A stretch of 64,000 nt of DNA, taken from the NCBI GenBank assembly GCA_028277845.1, contig JANQFL010000022.1, forward strand, positions 1 to 64,000, in the 5' to 3' direction. The DNA is from Sneathiellales bacterium (GTDB lineage: Bacteria > Pseudomonadota > Alphaproteobacteria > JANQFL01). Under the pieces are notes generated by a model. It searched no databases. It saw only the letters and a program-made list of their open reading frames with translations, and was not told where the DNA came from. This document shows positions 1 to 8,389 of this stretch, piece by piece; the stretch's first letter is position 1, and each line of letters starts with the position of its first letter. Made by a program: the position numbers and the translations under genes.

Positions 1-170
1 CCGCCGGATTTGGCGCCAAGACGCCCGTCCCTCCGGGTTTCCAAGCGGCCGCCCCCCACGGCGTCAGACGGCTTGCGCGATGCACCACATCGCGCGGCCC
101 CGTCTTCCTTGTGGATGGGCAGGCCGCTCGAGAAACAGAATGAATTCCATCTAAAGAGGAACTACTCTAA
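1..170. repeat. Palindromic interspersed element, copy 1 (cut by window edge)
   Basis: Right part of the element also found at 3616-3888 and 14651-14948. It shares the TTTGGCGCCAAG box, the stretch from AGCGGCCGCC to CAGACGGCTTG, and the terminal inverted-repeat arm with TTCCATCTAAAGAGGAAC that ends in CTCTAA. The left arm and internal hairpin lie outside the window. The reading frame that stays open in the other copies is interrupted here near its end, where a TGG codon is replaced by TGA in ACAGAATGAATTCC. The complementary-strand stop codon of the acetyltransferase (167-169) lies inside the terminal repeat. Confidence 0.85.
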
Positions 171-637
171 GCCTTTTTCGCGTACATGACAAAACCGGTG
201 TTCACCGCCACCTTGTCGTAGAGCGTCATGGCGGTCTCGTTGGTCTTATGGGTGTGCCAATAGAGCCGCGGGCTGCCCGCCCCGGTCGCTTCCGCCCGCA
301 CGGCGTCGATCAAGGCCCGGCCAACGCCCTTGCCACGCAATGACGCCTCGGTGAACAGATCCTGCAGATAACACGCCCGTTCTATGGATGTGGTGCTGCG
401 GTGATAGAGGTAATGCACCAACCCCACGATTCTGCCGTCCTGCTCGGCGACCATGCCGTACACCAGTTCGCCATCGTCGAAAAACCGGTCCCACAACGCC
501 GCCGTGACGGGTTCCGGCAAGGCCGTCGGTCCATGACGTTCGTAAAACGCGTTGTAGCCATCCCATAAGGGCCGCCACTGTTCGTAATCGGACTTCTCGA
601 TGGGCCGGACGCGGATACCGGAAGAATTTTCGCTCAT
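167..637 (-). CDS. GNAT family N-acetyltransferase
   Basis: A 156-residue acetyltransferase of the GNAT superfamily, which transfers acetyl from acetyl-CoA to an amine. The acetyl-CoA pyrophosphate loop (motif A) is visible as RGKGVGRAL after the strand YLQDLFTEASL, and the C-terminal YWHTHKTNETAMTLYDKV fits GNAT motif B (N-x-x-A-x-x-L-Y). The substrate cannot be told from sequence. The ATG at 637 is preferred over an upstream in-frame TTG at 670, because homologues normally begin close to the IRVRPIEKSDYEQW strand. The TAG stop lies at bases 2-4 of the adjoining repeat element, so the gene ends exactly where the repeat begins. The next gene on the same strand (HerA-like) ends 91 bases upstream of this start. 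Confidence 0.85.
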   Translation of the reverse strand: MSENSSGIRVRPIEKSDYEQWRPLWDGYNAFYERHGPTALPEPVTAALWDRFFDDGELVYGMVAEQDGRIVGLVHYLYHRSTTSIERACYLQDLFTEASLRGKGVGRALIDAVRAEATGAGSPRLYWHTHKTNETAMTLYDKVAVNTGFVMYAKKA

Positions 638-728
638 GAATGCGCTCGCTGGGCCAGAAACACGGGACAAAACCCGCCGAGCGTAGAGCGAACGTCATTC
701 CAAGCGCAACAAAGGAATGTCTGTCCGC

Positions 729-2330
729 CTACTCTTCTCGGTGCTGGCGGCGCCAGCGGTCGATGGTGTCCTCGACGAACGCGGCCTGGCCGCCGCAGCC
801 GTTCCAGGCCTCGGAATACGGCGCGGTGCCGCTGCGTGGGCGGTTTTCCGGCGCCAGATCATTGAATCGGAGCCGCACGGGTACCGGCACGCCCTCGCCC
901 ACGGCGATGCATTCCTGATTACGCAGGGAAGGCAGCGAGTCCAGCAAACCCATGGCCGATTCCGGCAAGGCGCCGCGGACGAACATCTGGTCGCGGTTAT
1001 TGGACATACGCAGGGCGAAGATCGTATTGCACTGTGACAGCACGTTCATGGCCAGTTCCGAAGGCCGCTGACTGACCAGGGCCAACGACACGCCGTACTT
1101 CCGGCCCTCCTTGGCAATACGGGCAATGGCCTTCTTGGTGGGCTCGAAGCCGGCGGTCTCCTCGGCGGGCGCGTAGCGGTGGGCTTCCTCGCAGACCAGC
1201 AGGATCGGCATGGCCTCGTCGCTCTTGGCCCACAGACAGAAATCGAACAGCATGCGCGCCAGGACGGACACGACGACGTCGAGCACTTCCGACGGCACGC
1301 CCGACAAATCGACGATGGTCACCGGCTTGTCGGCCACCGGGATACGCAGGATGTTGGCCAGGATCTCGTCCATGTTGTCGCGCACGACCAGGCCCGGGAA
1401 CATGAAGGCGTAGCGGGGGTCGGTACGCAGGGCTTCAAGCCGGGCCTTGATGCGCTGGTAAGGCGCCGATTTTTCCGGCTTGTCCAGCCGGCCCATGCCT
1501 TCGTCCAACAGGCGCGACAGATCGCCGAGCCGGTAGGGCGTCGGCGTGTCGACCGTGATCGCTTCGTCCTCGCCCTTGGGTCCGAGGAAGCGGATCTTGG
1601 CCTCGACGATCACTTCCTTGAGGATCGCCGCTTCGGCGTCGCGCTCGCGATCGTCCGAGCCCAGCACCTCGAGGATTTCCTCGAAGTTGAGCAGCCAGTA
1701 GGGCAGCTCCAAATTCCCGAGATGCAGTACGTTGGCCCGGTCGTTGAAAGCGCTTTCGTATTCGTTGTGGGGGTCGAGCAAGACGATGTGGCCTTGCGGG
1801 TTCTCGCCCAGGATCGACTGCAGCAGCAGCGTGACCGTGCATGACTTGCCTGCGCCAGTGGTCCCCAGCACGGCAAAGTGCTTGCCCAGCAGGTCGTTGG
1901 TCACGACATAGGCCGGCAGCGAGCGGTCCTGGTGCACCGTGCCGACGCCGACGCACGGATCGGTCGGGCGGGCATAGACCCAGGCCAGTTCATCGCGGGT
2001 GGTGGTGCACAGTTCGGACCCCAGGCCGGGATAGACCGACACGCCGCGTTCGAACGGATCGACGTCGGCGCTGCCGTTGCTCCGGTTTGCCTCGCCCAGC
2101 AACTCGACATCGGCGCGATGGCGTTCCTTGGCGTCGGTGGCCGACAGTTCGATCGCGGGATCGTCGATGTACAGGTTGTTGACCAGCCCGAATACCAGGG
2201 ACGAACCGGTGTCGACCTTGACCAGATCGCCGATCTGCAACGTGGCATCGTCGTCGTTGTCCAGGACCGCCTTGACTTGCGAACCGCCAACGGAGACGAC
2301 GCGGCCTACCCGGGTACCTTCACCGGTCAT
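729..2330 (-). CDS. HerA-like ATP-binding protein (HAS-barrel plus DUF87 ATPase)
   Basis: A 533-residue P-loop ATPase of the HerA/FtsK superfamily. The first 60 residues form a small beta-rich HAS-barrel-like domain. Walker A is GTTGAGKS at residues 156-163, and Walker B is ILLVCEEAH around 376-384, followed by a conserved basic stretch (AKEGRKYGVSLALVSQRPSEL) typical of HerA arginine-finger and sensor regions. Archaeal HerA works with NurA in DNA end resection. Bacterial versions occur in defence systems and as stand-alone proteins. No NurA or other nuclease gene is adjacent here, so the role is unknown and no defence function is claimed. The ATG at 2330 has AAGGAG seven to eight bases upstream, which fixes the start. 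It is divergent from the EamA permease. Confidence 0.85.
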   Translation of the reverse strand: MTGEGTRVGRVVSVGGSQVKAVLDNDDDATLQIGDLVKVDTGSSLVFGLVNNLYIDDPAIELSATDAKERHRADVELLGEANRSNGSADVDPFERGVSVYPGLGSELCTTTRDELAWVYARPTDPCVGVGTVHQDRSLPAYVVTNDLLGKHFAVLGTTGAGKSCTVTLLLQSILGENPQGHIVLLDPHNEYESAFNDRANVLHLGNLELPYWLLNFEEILEVLGSDDRERDAEAAILKEVIVEAKIRFLGPKGEDEAITVDTPTPYRLGDLSRLLDEGMGRLDKPEKSAPYQRIKARLEALRTDPRYAFMFPGLVVRDNMDEILANILRIPVADKPVTIVDLSGVPSEVLDVVVSVLARMLFDFCLWAKSDEAMPILLVCEEAHRYAPAEETAGFEPTKKAIARIAKEGRKYGVSLALVSQRPSELAMNVLSQCNTIFALRMSNNRDQMFVRGALPESAMGLLDSLPSLRNQECIAVGEGVPVPVRLRFNDLAPENRPRSGTAPYSEAWNGCGGQAAFVEDTIDRWRRQHREE

Positions 2331-2603
2331 CGATCACAACTCCTTACCGCCGCCGGGCGGCATGTATTGGCTTAAATTCCTCCTTAGATTTAGCGGCCAA
2401 TGGTGACCAGAACGTCAACGGGTTGCGACAATTTCCCGACAATCATTAACGCCTATAATTCAGTAACTTAGTTGACAATTCTCTGAACCGCTCGGCGGCG
2501 GTTGCCATGCGTCCCGCGGGATGGTGCCCTTCCACATCAGCAGGGACAGGGCCTGTCGCCCGGCCCCACGGCCAGTCTATAGTGGTCAACCCGTCCCCGC
2601 AGA
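2331..2603. promoter_or_regulatory. Divergent intergenic region with a TATAAT box
   Basis: This region lies between the divergent HerA-like and permease genes. A perfect TATAAT occurs at 2454-2459 in a locally AT-rich stretch and reads toward the permease. A weak TTTCCC about 16 bases upstream is the best -35 partner. A TTGACA is visible near 2474. No terminator, operator-like palindrome or small gene was seen. Confidence 0.35.
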
Positions 2604-3539
2604 ATGGAACCCGTCTTGAATCAGCCCCTCGCTTTGTTTCGACGCATTGGCAACGGTATGAGCGCCGAGAGCCGGGGAATCGTGCTGATCCTGATGTCCA
2701 CGGCGACGTTCACGGCGATGCACGCCACCATCCGCCACGTCACCGAGGGTCTGCACCCATTTGAAACCGCGTTCTTCCGCAACCTGTTCGGCCTGGTGGT
2801 TCTCGCTCCGGTATTTTTCCGTGAGGGCCTGGCACCGCTTCGTACGGAGCGCATCAAATTGCATGCCCTGCGTGGCGGCCTGCAGACCGTGGCCATGCTG
2901 TGCTTCTTTACCGCGCTGTCCATCGCCCCGCTGGCGCAAGTCACCGCGCTGAGTTTTACCGCGCCGCTGTTCGCGGCCCTTGGCGCGGCATTGATCCTGG
3001 GCGAAGTCATGCGCATCCGGCGCTGGACCGCTCTGATCATCGGCTTTGTCGGCGCCCTGATCATCATTCGTCCGGGCATCATCGAAATCGACTTCGGGAC
3101 GGTGCTCACCCTTGTGGCGTCGAGCCTCTGGGCCATCGCGATGCTGGTGATCAAGTCCCTCTCCCGCACGGATTCCAGTGTCACAGTGACCCTCTATATG
3201 GGCATCTTCCTGACGCCGTTGACATTCATCGCGGCATTGACGGTATGGACCTGGCCGACGCCGGAACAGCTGCTGTGGCTGATGCTGATCGCCACGTTCG
3301 GAACCGTGGGCCATCTGTGCATGGCCCAGGCCTTCCGGGAAGCCGATGCCTCGGTGGTTCTGCCGTTCGACTTTACCCGGCTGATCTGGGCCAGCGTCTT
3401 CGCCTTCGTCTTCTTTACCGAACTGCCCGACCTATGGACCTGGGTCGGCGGCGCGGTGATCTTCTCGGCGGCCACGTATATCGCCTACCGGGAATCGCGA
3501 CTCAAAGACAAGAAAGTCGAACCCGGCGGCAACCTGTAA
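2604..3539 (+). CDS. DMT-superfamily permease (EamA family)
   Basis: A 311-residue inner-membrane permease of the drug/metabolite transporter superfamily, with about ten hydrophobic segments in two EamA halves. The first half runs roughly from residues 24 to 150 and the second from 165 to 300. Loops contain charged motifs typical of the family, such as FETAFFRNLFGL in the first half and EADASVVLPFDFTRLIWA in the second. Substrates of such permeases include amino acids, purines and metabolites. None can be assigned here. The start is uncertain: an alternative ATG at 2658 (MSAESRG) would give 293 residues and lies nearer the first membrane segment. The gene ends 76 bases before repeat copy 2. 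Confidence 0.85.
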   Translation: MEPVLNQPLALFRRIGNGMSAESRGIVLILMSTATFTAMHATIRHVTEGLHPFETAFFRNLFGLVVLAPVFFREGLAPLRTERIKLHALRGGLQTVAMLCFFTALSIAPLAQVTALSFTAPLFAALGAALILGEVMRIRRWTALIIGFVGALIIIRPGIIEIDFGTVLTLVASSLWAIAMLVIKSLSRTDSSVTVTLYMGIFLTPLTFIAALTVWTWPTPEQLLWLMLIATFGTVGHLCMAQAFREADASVVLPFDFTRLIWASVFAFVFFTELPDLWTWVGGAVIFSAATYIAYRESRLKDKKVEPGGNL

Positions 3540-3615
3540 GCGGGCATTTCCATCCGGCGCGCGCGCCGGTTTTCGGGCACCGGTTCGGTCCCGGCTTTGC
3601 CGGTCATCCAGGCGG

Positions 3616-3888
3616 CTAGAGCAGTTCCTCTTTGGATGGAAACATTCTGACGGAGCGCATTGGCGCCAAGGCCAAGGCTGCCGTCTCGGCCATACCCGGG
3701 GTATGGCCGAGACGGCAGCCGCCGGATTTGGCGCCAATACGCCCATCCCTCCGGGTTTCCGAGCGGCCGCCCCCCACGGCGTCAGACGGCTTGCGCGATG
3801 CACCGCATCGGGCGGCCGCGTCTTCCTGGTGGATGGGCAGGCCCCTCGAGAAACAGAATGGATTCCATCTAAAGAGGAACTGCTCTAG
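3616..3888. repeat. Palindromic interspersed element, copy 2 (complete, 273 bp)
   Basis: Bounded by terminal inverted repeats. The left end begins CTAGAGCAGTTCCTCTTTGG and the right end finishes AAAGAGGAACTGCTCTAG; over 26 bases the arms differ by one base. Inside is a near-perfect hairpin with 21-base arms (3676-3696 and 3700-3720) around a 3-base loop. Two copies of the palindromic box TTGGCGCCAA flank the hairpin. A further GC-rich part carries GCGGCCGCC. A frame opens with the ATG at 3703, on the hairpin's right arm, and stays open to the TAG that forms the element end (61 codons). No transposase, and no clear target duplication beyond the CTAG ends. Confidence 0.9.
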
Positions 3889-3945
3889 AACATATTCCGC
3901 ACCAAATCAGTGAGTTATAGGGAGTGTTTACCGCACCGGAATAGA

Positions 3946-3961
3946 CTCGATTTGTATCGAG
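3946..3961 (+). promoter_or_regulatory. Small inverted repeat upstream of ppk2
   Basis: CTCGAT, a TTGT loop, then ATCGAG: a perfect six-base-arm inverted repeat about 80 bases before the ppk2 start. It lacks a following T-run, so it could be an operator or a leader hairpin. Its function is not known. The ppk2 ribosome-binding site GAGGAG is six bases before the ATG at 4043. Confidence 0.3.
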
Positions 3962-4042
3962 ATTTGAGCCGAATCATGGCGCACATGCCGGATCTGTTGC
4001 AGGTTTGCGGACCGCTCAGACACCGCGACGAGGAGATATCCG

Positions 4043-5164
4043 ATGGCCGAGGCCCCGACGACACCTGTCCGTAAATCAAAGGCCGGCCCTGCCGGCGGCA
4101 ACGGCAAGGCATCCGCCGGCGCTGGGAAGCCGGCCGGCGTGAAGGCCCCGACCAAGCCGGCGGCGCGGACCCGGAGCAAGGCGGTCGGTAAACGCCCGGC
4201 CAAACCTCAAACCGCGACGAACGACGAGGTCGATGTCACGCCGAAGTCCGCCGCGGGAGCGGAAAGCCGGCAGCTCATGCCTCATCGCAACAATCTGCGT
4301 CACGAACTGGCGATGATTCGCCATGACCCCGAGCGCTTGCGTGCGAATTTCCAAAGCGACGTCTACCCCTACCGCAACAAGATGAAGCGCGCGGTCTACG
4401 AGCGCCACAAGGCCGAACTGCAGGCCGAACTCCTCAAGGTGCAGAGCTGGGTCAAGGATACCGGCCAGAAGATCGTTGTGCTGTTCGAAGGCCGCGACGC
4501 GGCGGGCAAGGGCGGCACCATCAAACGGTTCATGGAACACCTCAACCCCCGTGGCGCCCGGGTCGTCGCCCTGGAAAAACCGTCGGAGCAGGAAAAGGGC
4601 CAATGGTATTTCCAGCGCTATGTGGAACACCTGCCGACGGAAGGCGAGATCGTGCTGTTCGACCGCTCCTGGTACAATCGCGCGGGCGTCGAGCGGGTGA
4701 TGGATTTCTGCACACCCATGGAATATCTCGAATTCATGCGCCAGTGTCCGGAGCTGGAACGCATGCTGGTCAACAGCGGCATCCGCCTGTTCAAGTTCTG
4801 GTTTTCGGTGACCCAGGATGAGCAACACCGGCGTTTCAACGCGCGCAAGGTCGATCCGCTCAAGCAGTGGAAACTCAGCCCCATCGACATGTTGTCCCTG
4901 GACAAATGGGACGATTATACGGAGGCCAAGGAAGCGATGTTCTTCTACACCGACACGGCAGACGCGCCGTGGACGGTGATCAAGTCGTCGGACAAGAAGC
5001 GGGCGCGAATCAACTGCATGCTGCACTTCCTTCACAGTCTCGATTACCCCAACAAGGACAAACACGTCGTGCATGCCCCCGACCCGCTCATCGTCGGCGG
5101 CTCCAACCATGTCATCGGCCGCGACAAACACATACTGGGGGTATCCCTGGGCGACAGGAAATAG
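4043..5164 (+). CDS. ppk2: Polyphosphate kinase 2 (PPK2) with basic N-terminal tail
   Basis: A 373-residue PPK2-family phosphotransferase, which interconverts polyphosphate and nucleoside di- or triphosphates. Walker A is GRDAAGKGG (150-158). The Walker B/lid motif LFDRSWYNR follows near 205-213. The rest (YRNKMKRAVYERHKAEL, TGQKIVVLFEG) matches the canonical single-domain PPK2 core of about 290 residues. Unusually, residues 1-75 are a low-complexity Ala/Lys/Pro/Gly tail that resembles histone H1 or AlgP-type tails and is absent from minimal PPK2 enzymes. It may bind polyphosphate or DNA (inference). The start is well supported by GAGGAG upstream. The next gene, convergent, encodes a cyanophycin-synthetase-like ligase. 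Confidence 0.92.
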   Translation: MAEAPTTPVRKSKAGPAGGNGKASAGAGKPAGVKAPTKPAARTRSKAVGKRPAKPQTATNDEVDVTPKSAAGAESRQLMPHRNNLRHELAMIRHDPERLRANFQSDVYPYRNKMKRAVYERHKAELQAELLKVQSWVKDTGQKIVVLFEGRDAAGKGGTIKRFMEHLNPRGARVVALEKPSEQEKGQWYFQRYVEHLPTEGEIVLFDRSWYNRAGVERVMDFCTPMEYLEFMRQCPELERMLVNSGIRLFKFWFSVTQDEQHRRFNARKVDPLKQWKLSPIDMLSLDKWDDYTEAKEAMFFYTDTADAPWTVIKSSDKKRARINCMLHFLHSLDYPNKDKHVVHAPDPLIVGGSNHVIGRDKHILGVSLGDRK

Positions 5165-5204
5165 GCGCCGCGCCGAGCGTTCTCCCGGCCGGCGGATAGG
5201 CGCC

Positions 5205-7367
5205 TCAGGCCTGACGACGATCGGGAAAGGCGGTGATCGCCTCCGGCGGCAATTCCAACCCCACCGCCATGGCGGCGGCGACCACCAGCGCTTTTCGTTC
5301 CTCGCTGTCCTTGGGCGAAACCGTACTAGCCATTTCATGGCTGCGTGTCTCACCCTTGTCGTATACGAGCAACGATGTCCGGCCGTTTTCGCTGGTCAGG
5401 CACACGGCGCGGCCGCCGCGGGAGACATGCTGCGATACGGCCGCACTGTCCTGCTGGCCGGACGCCAGACAAATGGCCTGGCCGCCGGTCTCCGACGCCA
5501 ATCGGAACGCCAGCGGGTCATCCGCATCCAGAACAACCATGCCTGTCGTGATCGCACAGACACGCCGCGCGAACCGCATGGCGCTGTCGCTCAAACCGGT
5601 GAAGGCGGCCACCGTGCAACGGTCGAAACCGGCACCATCGCGCACCAGTTCCTCGTTGGGCAGTTCCAACACGGCGCAGGCGGTTTTCGGATCCCGGAAG
5701 ACCATCTGGGCGCCGTCCCAGTTGGCCCGGTCGCCGTCCGCCACCGGCTCGTTTCCGACCGTTACACCGTTCCTCGAGACACAGGCGACATCGCGCACGA
5801 CATGGCCGATCATGCGGGTCAGCCAGTCCGTCGCCTGCGTGGTCGCGCCGCCGCCGCAGATTACGGCGATCGGTATGCGGCCGGTCGCACCGTTCGGAAA
5901 CAAATGATCGATGACGGGCCCGGCGACATCCCGGTCGGGATTGGCCACTTGGTGCACCCGCAGACCCGGCGACCCGTTGACCTCGCATATGGCGCCGCCG
6001 ATTTCGCGGTAGGACCGGCTGATGTCGGTCGTCAGAAAATCGACGCCGGAAATATCCGCGCCGACCACCCGTGCCGCCCGGACGGCCAGCCGCAGATTGT
6101 CGGGATGCGCCTGCTCCGTCACGTCCTCGGCGGTACCGCCTGTGGCGATGTTGGCGGTCCGGCGGAGAAACACGTCTTCTCCGTTGGCCGGAACGGTCGC
6201 GGGGCCGTATCCCTTTTCGGCCAGCATGGACAAGGCCAAATCGTCCATTTCCATGCGATTGAGTTGTTTTTCAAAGTTCACGCCACGGCGCGGATCCCGG
6301 TTGAGGACGTCAAGCAGTTGCGACACCGTGTGAACGCCATCACCGGTCACCTTGCCCGGTGTGCGCCTGGCCACGCCGATCACCCGGCCACCGACGACCA
6401 GGATGCGGTGATCGTCGCCGTCGATGTGTTTTTCGACCATGACATCGGCATGATATCGGCGCGCGGCGGTGTAAGCGGTGCGGACGTCGCCTTCAGTCCG
6501 CAGACGCAGACTGATGCCAATACCCTTGTTGTAAAAGTTCGGCTTCACGACCACGGGGTAACCGATTTGCTCCGCCACCCGTACCGCCATGTCTTCGTCA
6601 TACACGGTTTCCGGCGCGGTGACCGGCAAGCCGGCGGCTTGCAAGTGCGTAGCCGTGACGACTTTGTCGCTGGTCATCATGCCGGAGATTGTCGACGTCG
6701 TATCCGTCAGTGTCTCATGGATTCGGATGAGGTTCCTGCCGTGCCCCAGTTGTACGAACCGTTTGTAGGGCGAAATCCGAACCCAGGGAATGTTGCGTTT
6801 CTCGGCCGCACCCACCAGTGACAAGGTACTTTGGTCCAGCAAACGGGTGTGCGCCCAATCGACAAAACGGTCCAGCATTTGCCTGGCATCAGCGGTGGAG
6901 ATCTCTTCCGCGCCGTCCCTTAACGAGGACTGAGCCAACGTACGGACGATATCGACCGCGGTTCGGCCCGCGGCAAATCCCGCCTCATCATCGCGGTATC
7001 CGAAAAAAGCCACCTGTTGCTGTTCGGCACCCTTGACCAGGGCACCCCAGATCGGGTTCGGCAAACGCACCATGCGCTGCAATTCCGCCGCCGCCACGGC
7101 GACAACCAAAGCCAGCGGCAAACCGGCATCAGACTGAATGGCTTCGGACACGGTATCTGCCGTATCCGTTCCCATGGGCTGCGACGACAGGCCCGGCAGC
7201 AGCGCCATCAGATTTGCGGCAAACGAATGCCCCAGTTCTGCAGAGCGATACGCCTCAAGACCGGCCAATGCGAGTGCCACCACAATGACAGGCTCCGTCG
7301 CGAGGTGACTCGGACCGCGAAAGACGCGCACCGACCGGATGTTCATTTCAAATGACTGTGGGTTCAT
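5205..7367 (-). CDS. Cyanophycin-synthetase-like ligase with degenerate Mur-ligase half
   Basis: A 720-residue protein that follows the CphA layout. It has an N-terminal domain with RVFRGPS near residue 14, then an ATP-grasp domain (about 230-490) with VVVKPNFYNKGIGI and the metal-binding EVNGSPGLR (462-470), then a Mur-ligase-like region that starts at GRIPIAVI. In active CphA1 this last region opens with a GTNGKTTT P-loop. Here the equivalent (about 504-512) reads CGGGATTQA, with the Lys lost. The following landmarks are still recognisable (QMVFRDP, GAGFDRCTVA, LDADDPLAF, SRGGRAV), but the C terminus is shortened by about 150 residues. This resembles the CphA2 idea, one live ATP-grasp site with a dead Mur site. 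Product unproven. The ATG at 7367 is chosen; a GTG at 7565 would overlap the upstream gene by 106 bases. Confidence 0.75.
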   Translation of the reverse strand: MNPQSFEMNIRSVRVFRGPSHLATEPVIVVALALAGLEAYRSAELGHSFAANLMALLPGLSSQPMGTDTADTVSEAIQSDAGLPLALVVAVAAAELQRMVRLPNPIWGALVKGAEQQQVAFFGYRDDEAGFAAGRTAVDIVRTLAQSSLRDGAEEISTADARQMLDRFVDWAHTRLLDQSTLSLVGAAEKRNIPWVRISPYKRFVQLGHGRNLIRIHETLTDTTSTISGMMTSDKVVTATHLQAAGLPVTAPETVYDEDMAVRVAEQIGYPVVVKPNFYNKGIGISLRLRTEGDVRTAYTAARRYHADVMVEKHIDGDDHRILVVGGRVIGVARRTPGKVTGDGVHTVSQLLDVLNRDPRRGVNFEKQLNRMEMDDLALSMLAEKGYGPATVPANGEDVFLRRTANIATGGTAEDVTEQAHPDNLRLAVRAARVVGADISGVDFLTTDISRSYREIGGAICEVNGSPGLRVHQVANPDRDVAGPVIDHLFPNGATGRIPIAVICGGGATTQATDWLTRMIGHVVRDVACVSRNGVTVGNEPVADGDRANWDGAQMVFRDPKTACAVLELPNEELVRDGAGFDRCTVAAFTGLSDSAMRFARRVCAITTGMVVLDADDPLAFRLASETGGQAICLASGQQDSAAVSQHVSRGGRAVCLTSENGRTSLLVYDKGETRSHEMASTVSPKDSEERKALVVAAAMAVGLELPPEAITAFPDRRQA

Positions 7368-7459
7368 GCCAGGTTCGGAAATGAATTGCCTCTGAATAGT
7401 ATTTGCCAGCGCAGAGTATTGCACAAATGGTTGCGGGAACCTTTCGGTGAAATAGAACC

Positions 7460-8389
7460 TTACGCGCCGTCCACATGAAGCAACAGGGACGTGTTCACAA
7501 ACCGGTTGGTCGGGGTCGGAACGCCGAGTTCCTCTCCCAGCCGCACGACGGCACCGGATAGCCACGGCAGTTCAAGGCGGCGGCCTTGCCGCAGGTCAAT
7601 GGCCATGGAGGCAAACATATCGTGCGGCAGCGCGTCGACCATGGCGATCCGCGTCGACACGATGTCTTCGGGCAGTTCGATCGATTTGGCGCGCGCGACG
7701 GCAGTGGTCTCTTCCATGACTTCCCTTAGCAGTGCGCGCGTATCAGAGAGACCCCGCACCTCGCCGACCGGCCGGCGTGTCAATGCCGTCAGGGCACTGA
7801 CCCCGACGAGGAGGACGAATTTGATCCAGATATCCACCGGGATGCGGTCACTGAGATCGACCTGGATGTTCGACGTGCTCAGGCATTGTTCCAATACGCG
7901 CGCCCGGTCGGTTACACGCCCGTCCATTTCACCGAACCGAATACGGTGAAAGGGGCTCAACTTGTGAATCACCCCGGGCCGGGATACCGACACCGCAATC
8001 TCGGCCACGCCGCCCATGGTGTGCGGCCGGCCTATGATGCCGCCTAAAATGTCCTCCGACTCGACGCCGTTCTGCAAGGAAATGACCGCCGTCTCGGTGC
8101 CGATCATCGGTTTGCAGATGTCGGCCGCCGTTTCCGTATCCCACAACTTGACGCAAAACAGCACGCAGTCGACCGGGCCAACTTCGACCGGAGAGTCGGT
8201 CGCCTCCACCATGACCCTGAAATCATCCACGGGCCCTTCGACCGTCAGCCCGTTTTGACGTATGGCCGCCAGATGTGCACCGCGGGCGATGAAAGTTACC
8301 GGGTATCCCGCCTGCGCGATCCGGGCGCCGAAATAGCCGCCAACACCACCCGATCCCATGATCGCGAATGTGGGGTTCGATTCACTCAT
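7460..8389 (-). CDS. Ketopantoate reductase family protein (ApbA/PanE)
   Basis: A 309-residue NADPH-dependent 2-dehydropantoate 2-reductase-family enzyme. The Rossmann motif GSGGVGGYFG sits at residues 12-21. The family catalytic set is visible: Asn in SLQNGVES, Lys in VDIWIKFVLL and Glu in GRRLELPWLSG. Bona fide PanE makes pantoate for coenzyme A, but many alphaproteobacteria carry several paralogues of unknown substrate, so a pantothenate role is not certain. No other pantothenate gene is adjacent. It is divergent from the DmdA-like gene with a 201-base spacer, and 92 bases ahead of the cyanophycin-synthetase-like gene on the same strand. Confidence 0.82.
   Translation of the reverse strand: MSESNPTFAIMGSGGVGGYFGARIAQAGYPVTFIARGAHLAAIRQNGLTVEGPVDDFRVMVEATDSPVEVGPVDCVLFCVKLWDTETAADICKPMIGTETAVISLQNGVESEDILGGIIGRPHTMGGVAEIAVSVSRPGVIHKLSPFHRIRFGEMDGRVTDRARVLEQCLSTSNIQVDLSDRIPVDIWIKFVLLVGVSALTALTRRPVGEVRGLSDTRALLREVMEETTAVARAKSIELPEDIVSTRIAMVDALPHDMFASMAIDLRQGRRLELPWLSGAVVRLGEELGVPTPTNRFVNTSLLLHVDGA

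Noticed and set aside
729-2330. HerA-like ATPase as part of a defence system
   Set aside because: No nuclease, Sir2, NurA or other defence partner is adjacent; neighbours are an acetyltransferase and a permease, so a defence claim is not supported.
3616-3888. Repeat read as a CRISPR-like array or as an ncRNA gene
   Set aside because: There is only one unit per site, no spacers and no cas genes. A structured RNA is possible but nothing shows promoter or processing signals.
5073-6821. Long open frame (582 codons) on the plus strand opposite the cyanophycin-synthetase-like gene
   Set aside because: It is antisense to a protein with clear family motifs, has no ribosome-binding site or recognisable domain, and such frames are expected in GC-rich coding DNA. 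The same applies to long plus-strand frames opposite putA (21341-23227), mccA (26520-28472) and AsmA (49489-51525).
7366-7565. GTG start at 7565 for the cyanophycin-synthetase-like protein
   Set aside because: It would overlap the C-terminal coding region of the PanE-family gene by 106 bases and adds an Arg-rich, non-homologous lead; the ATG at 7367 starts close to the conserved RVFRGPS block.
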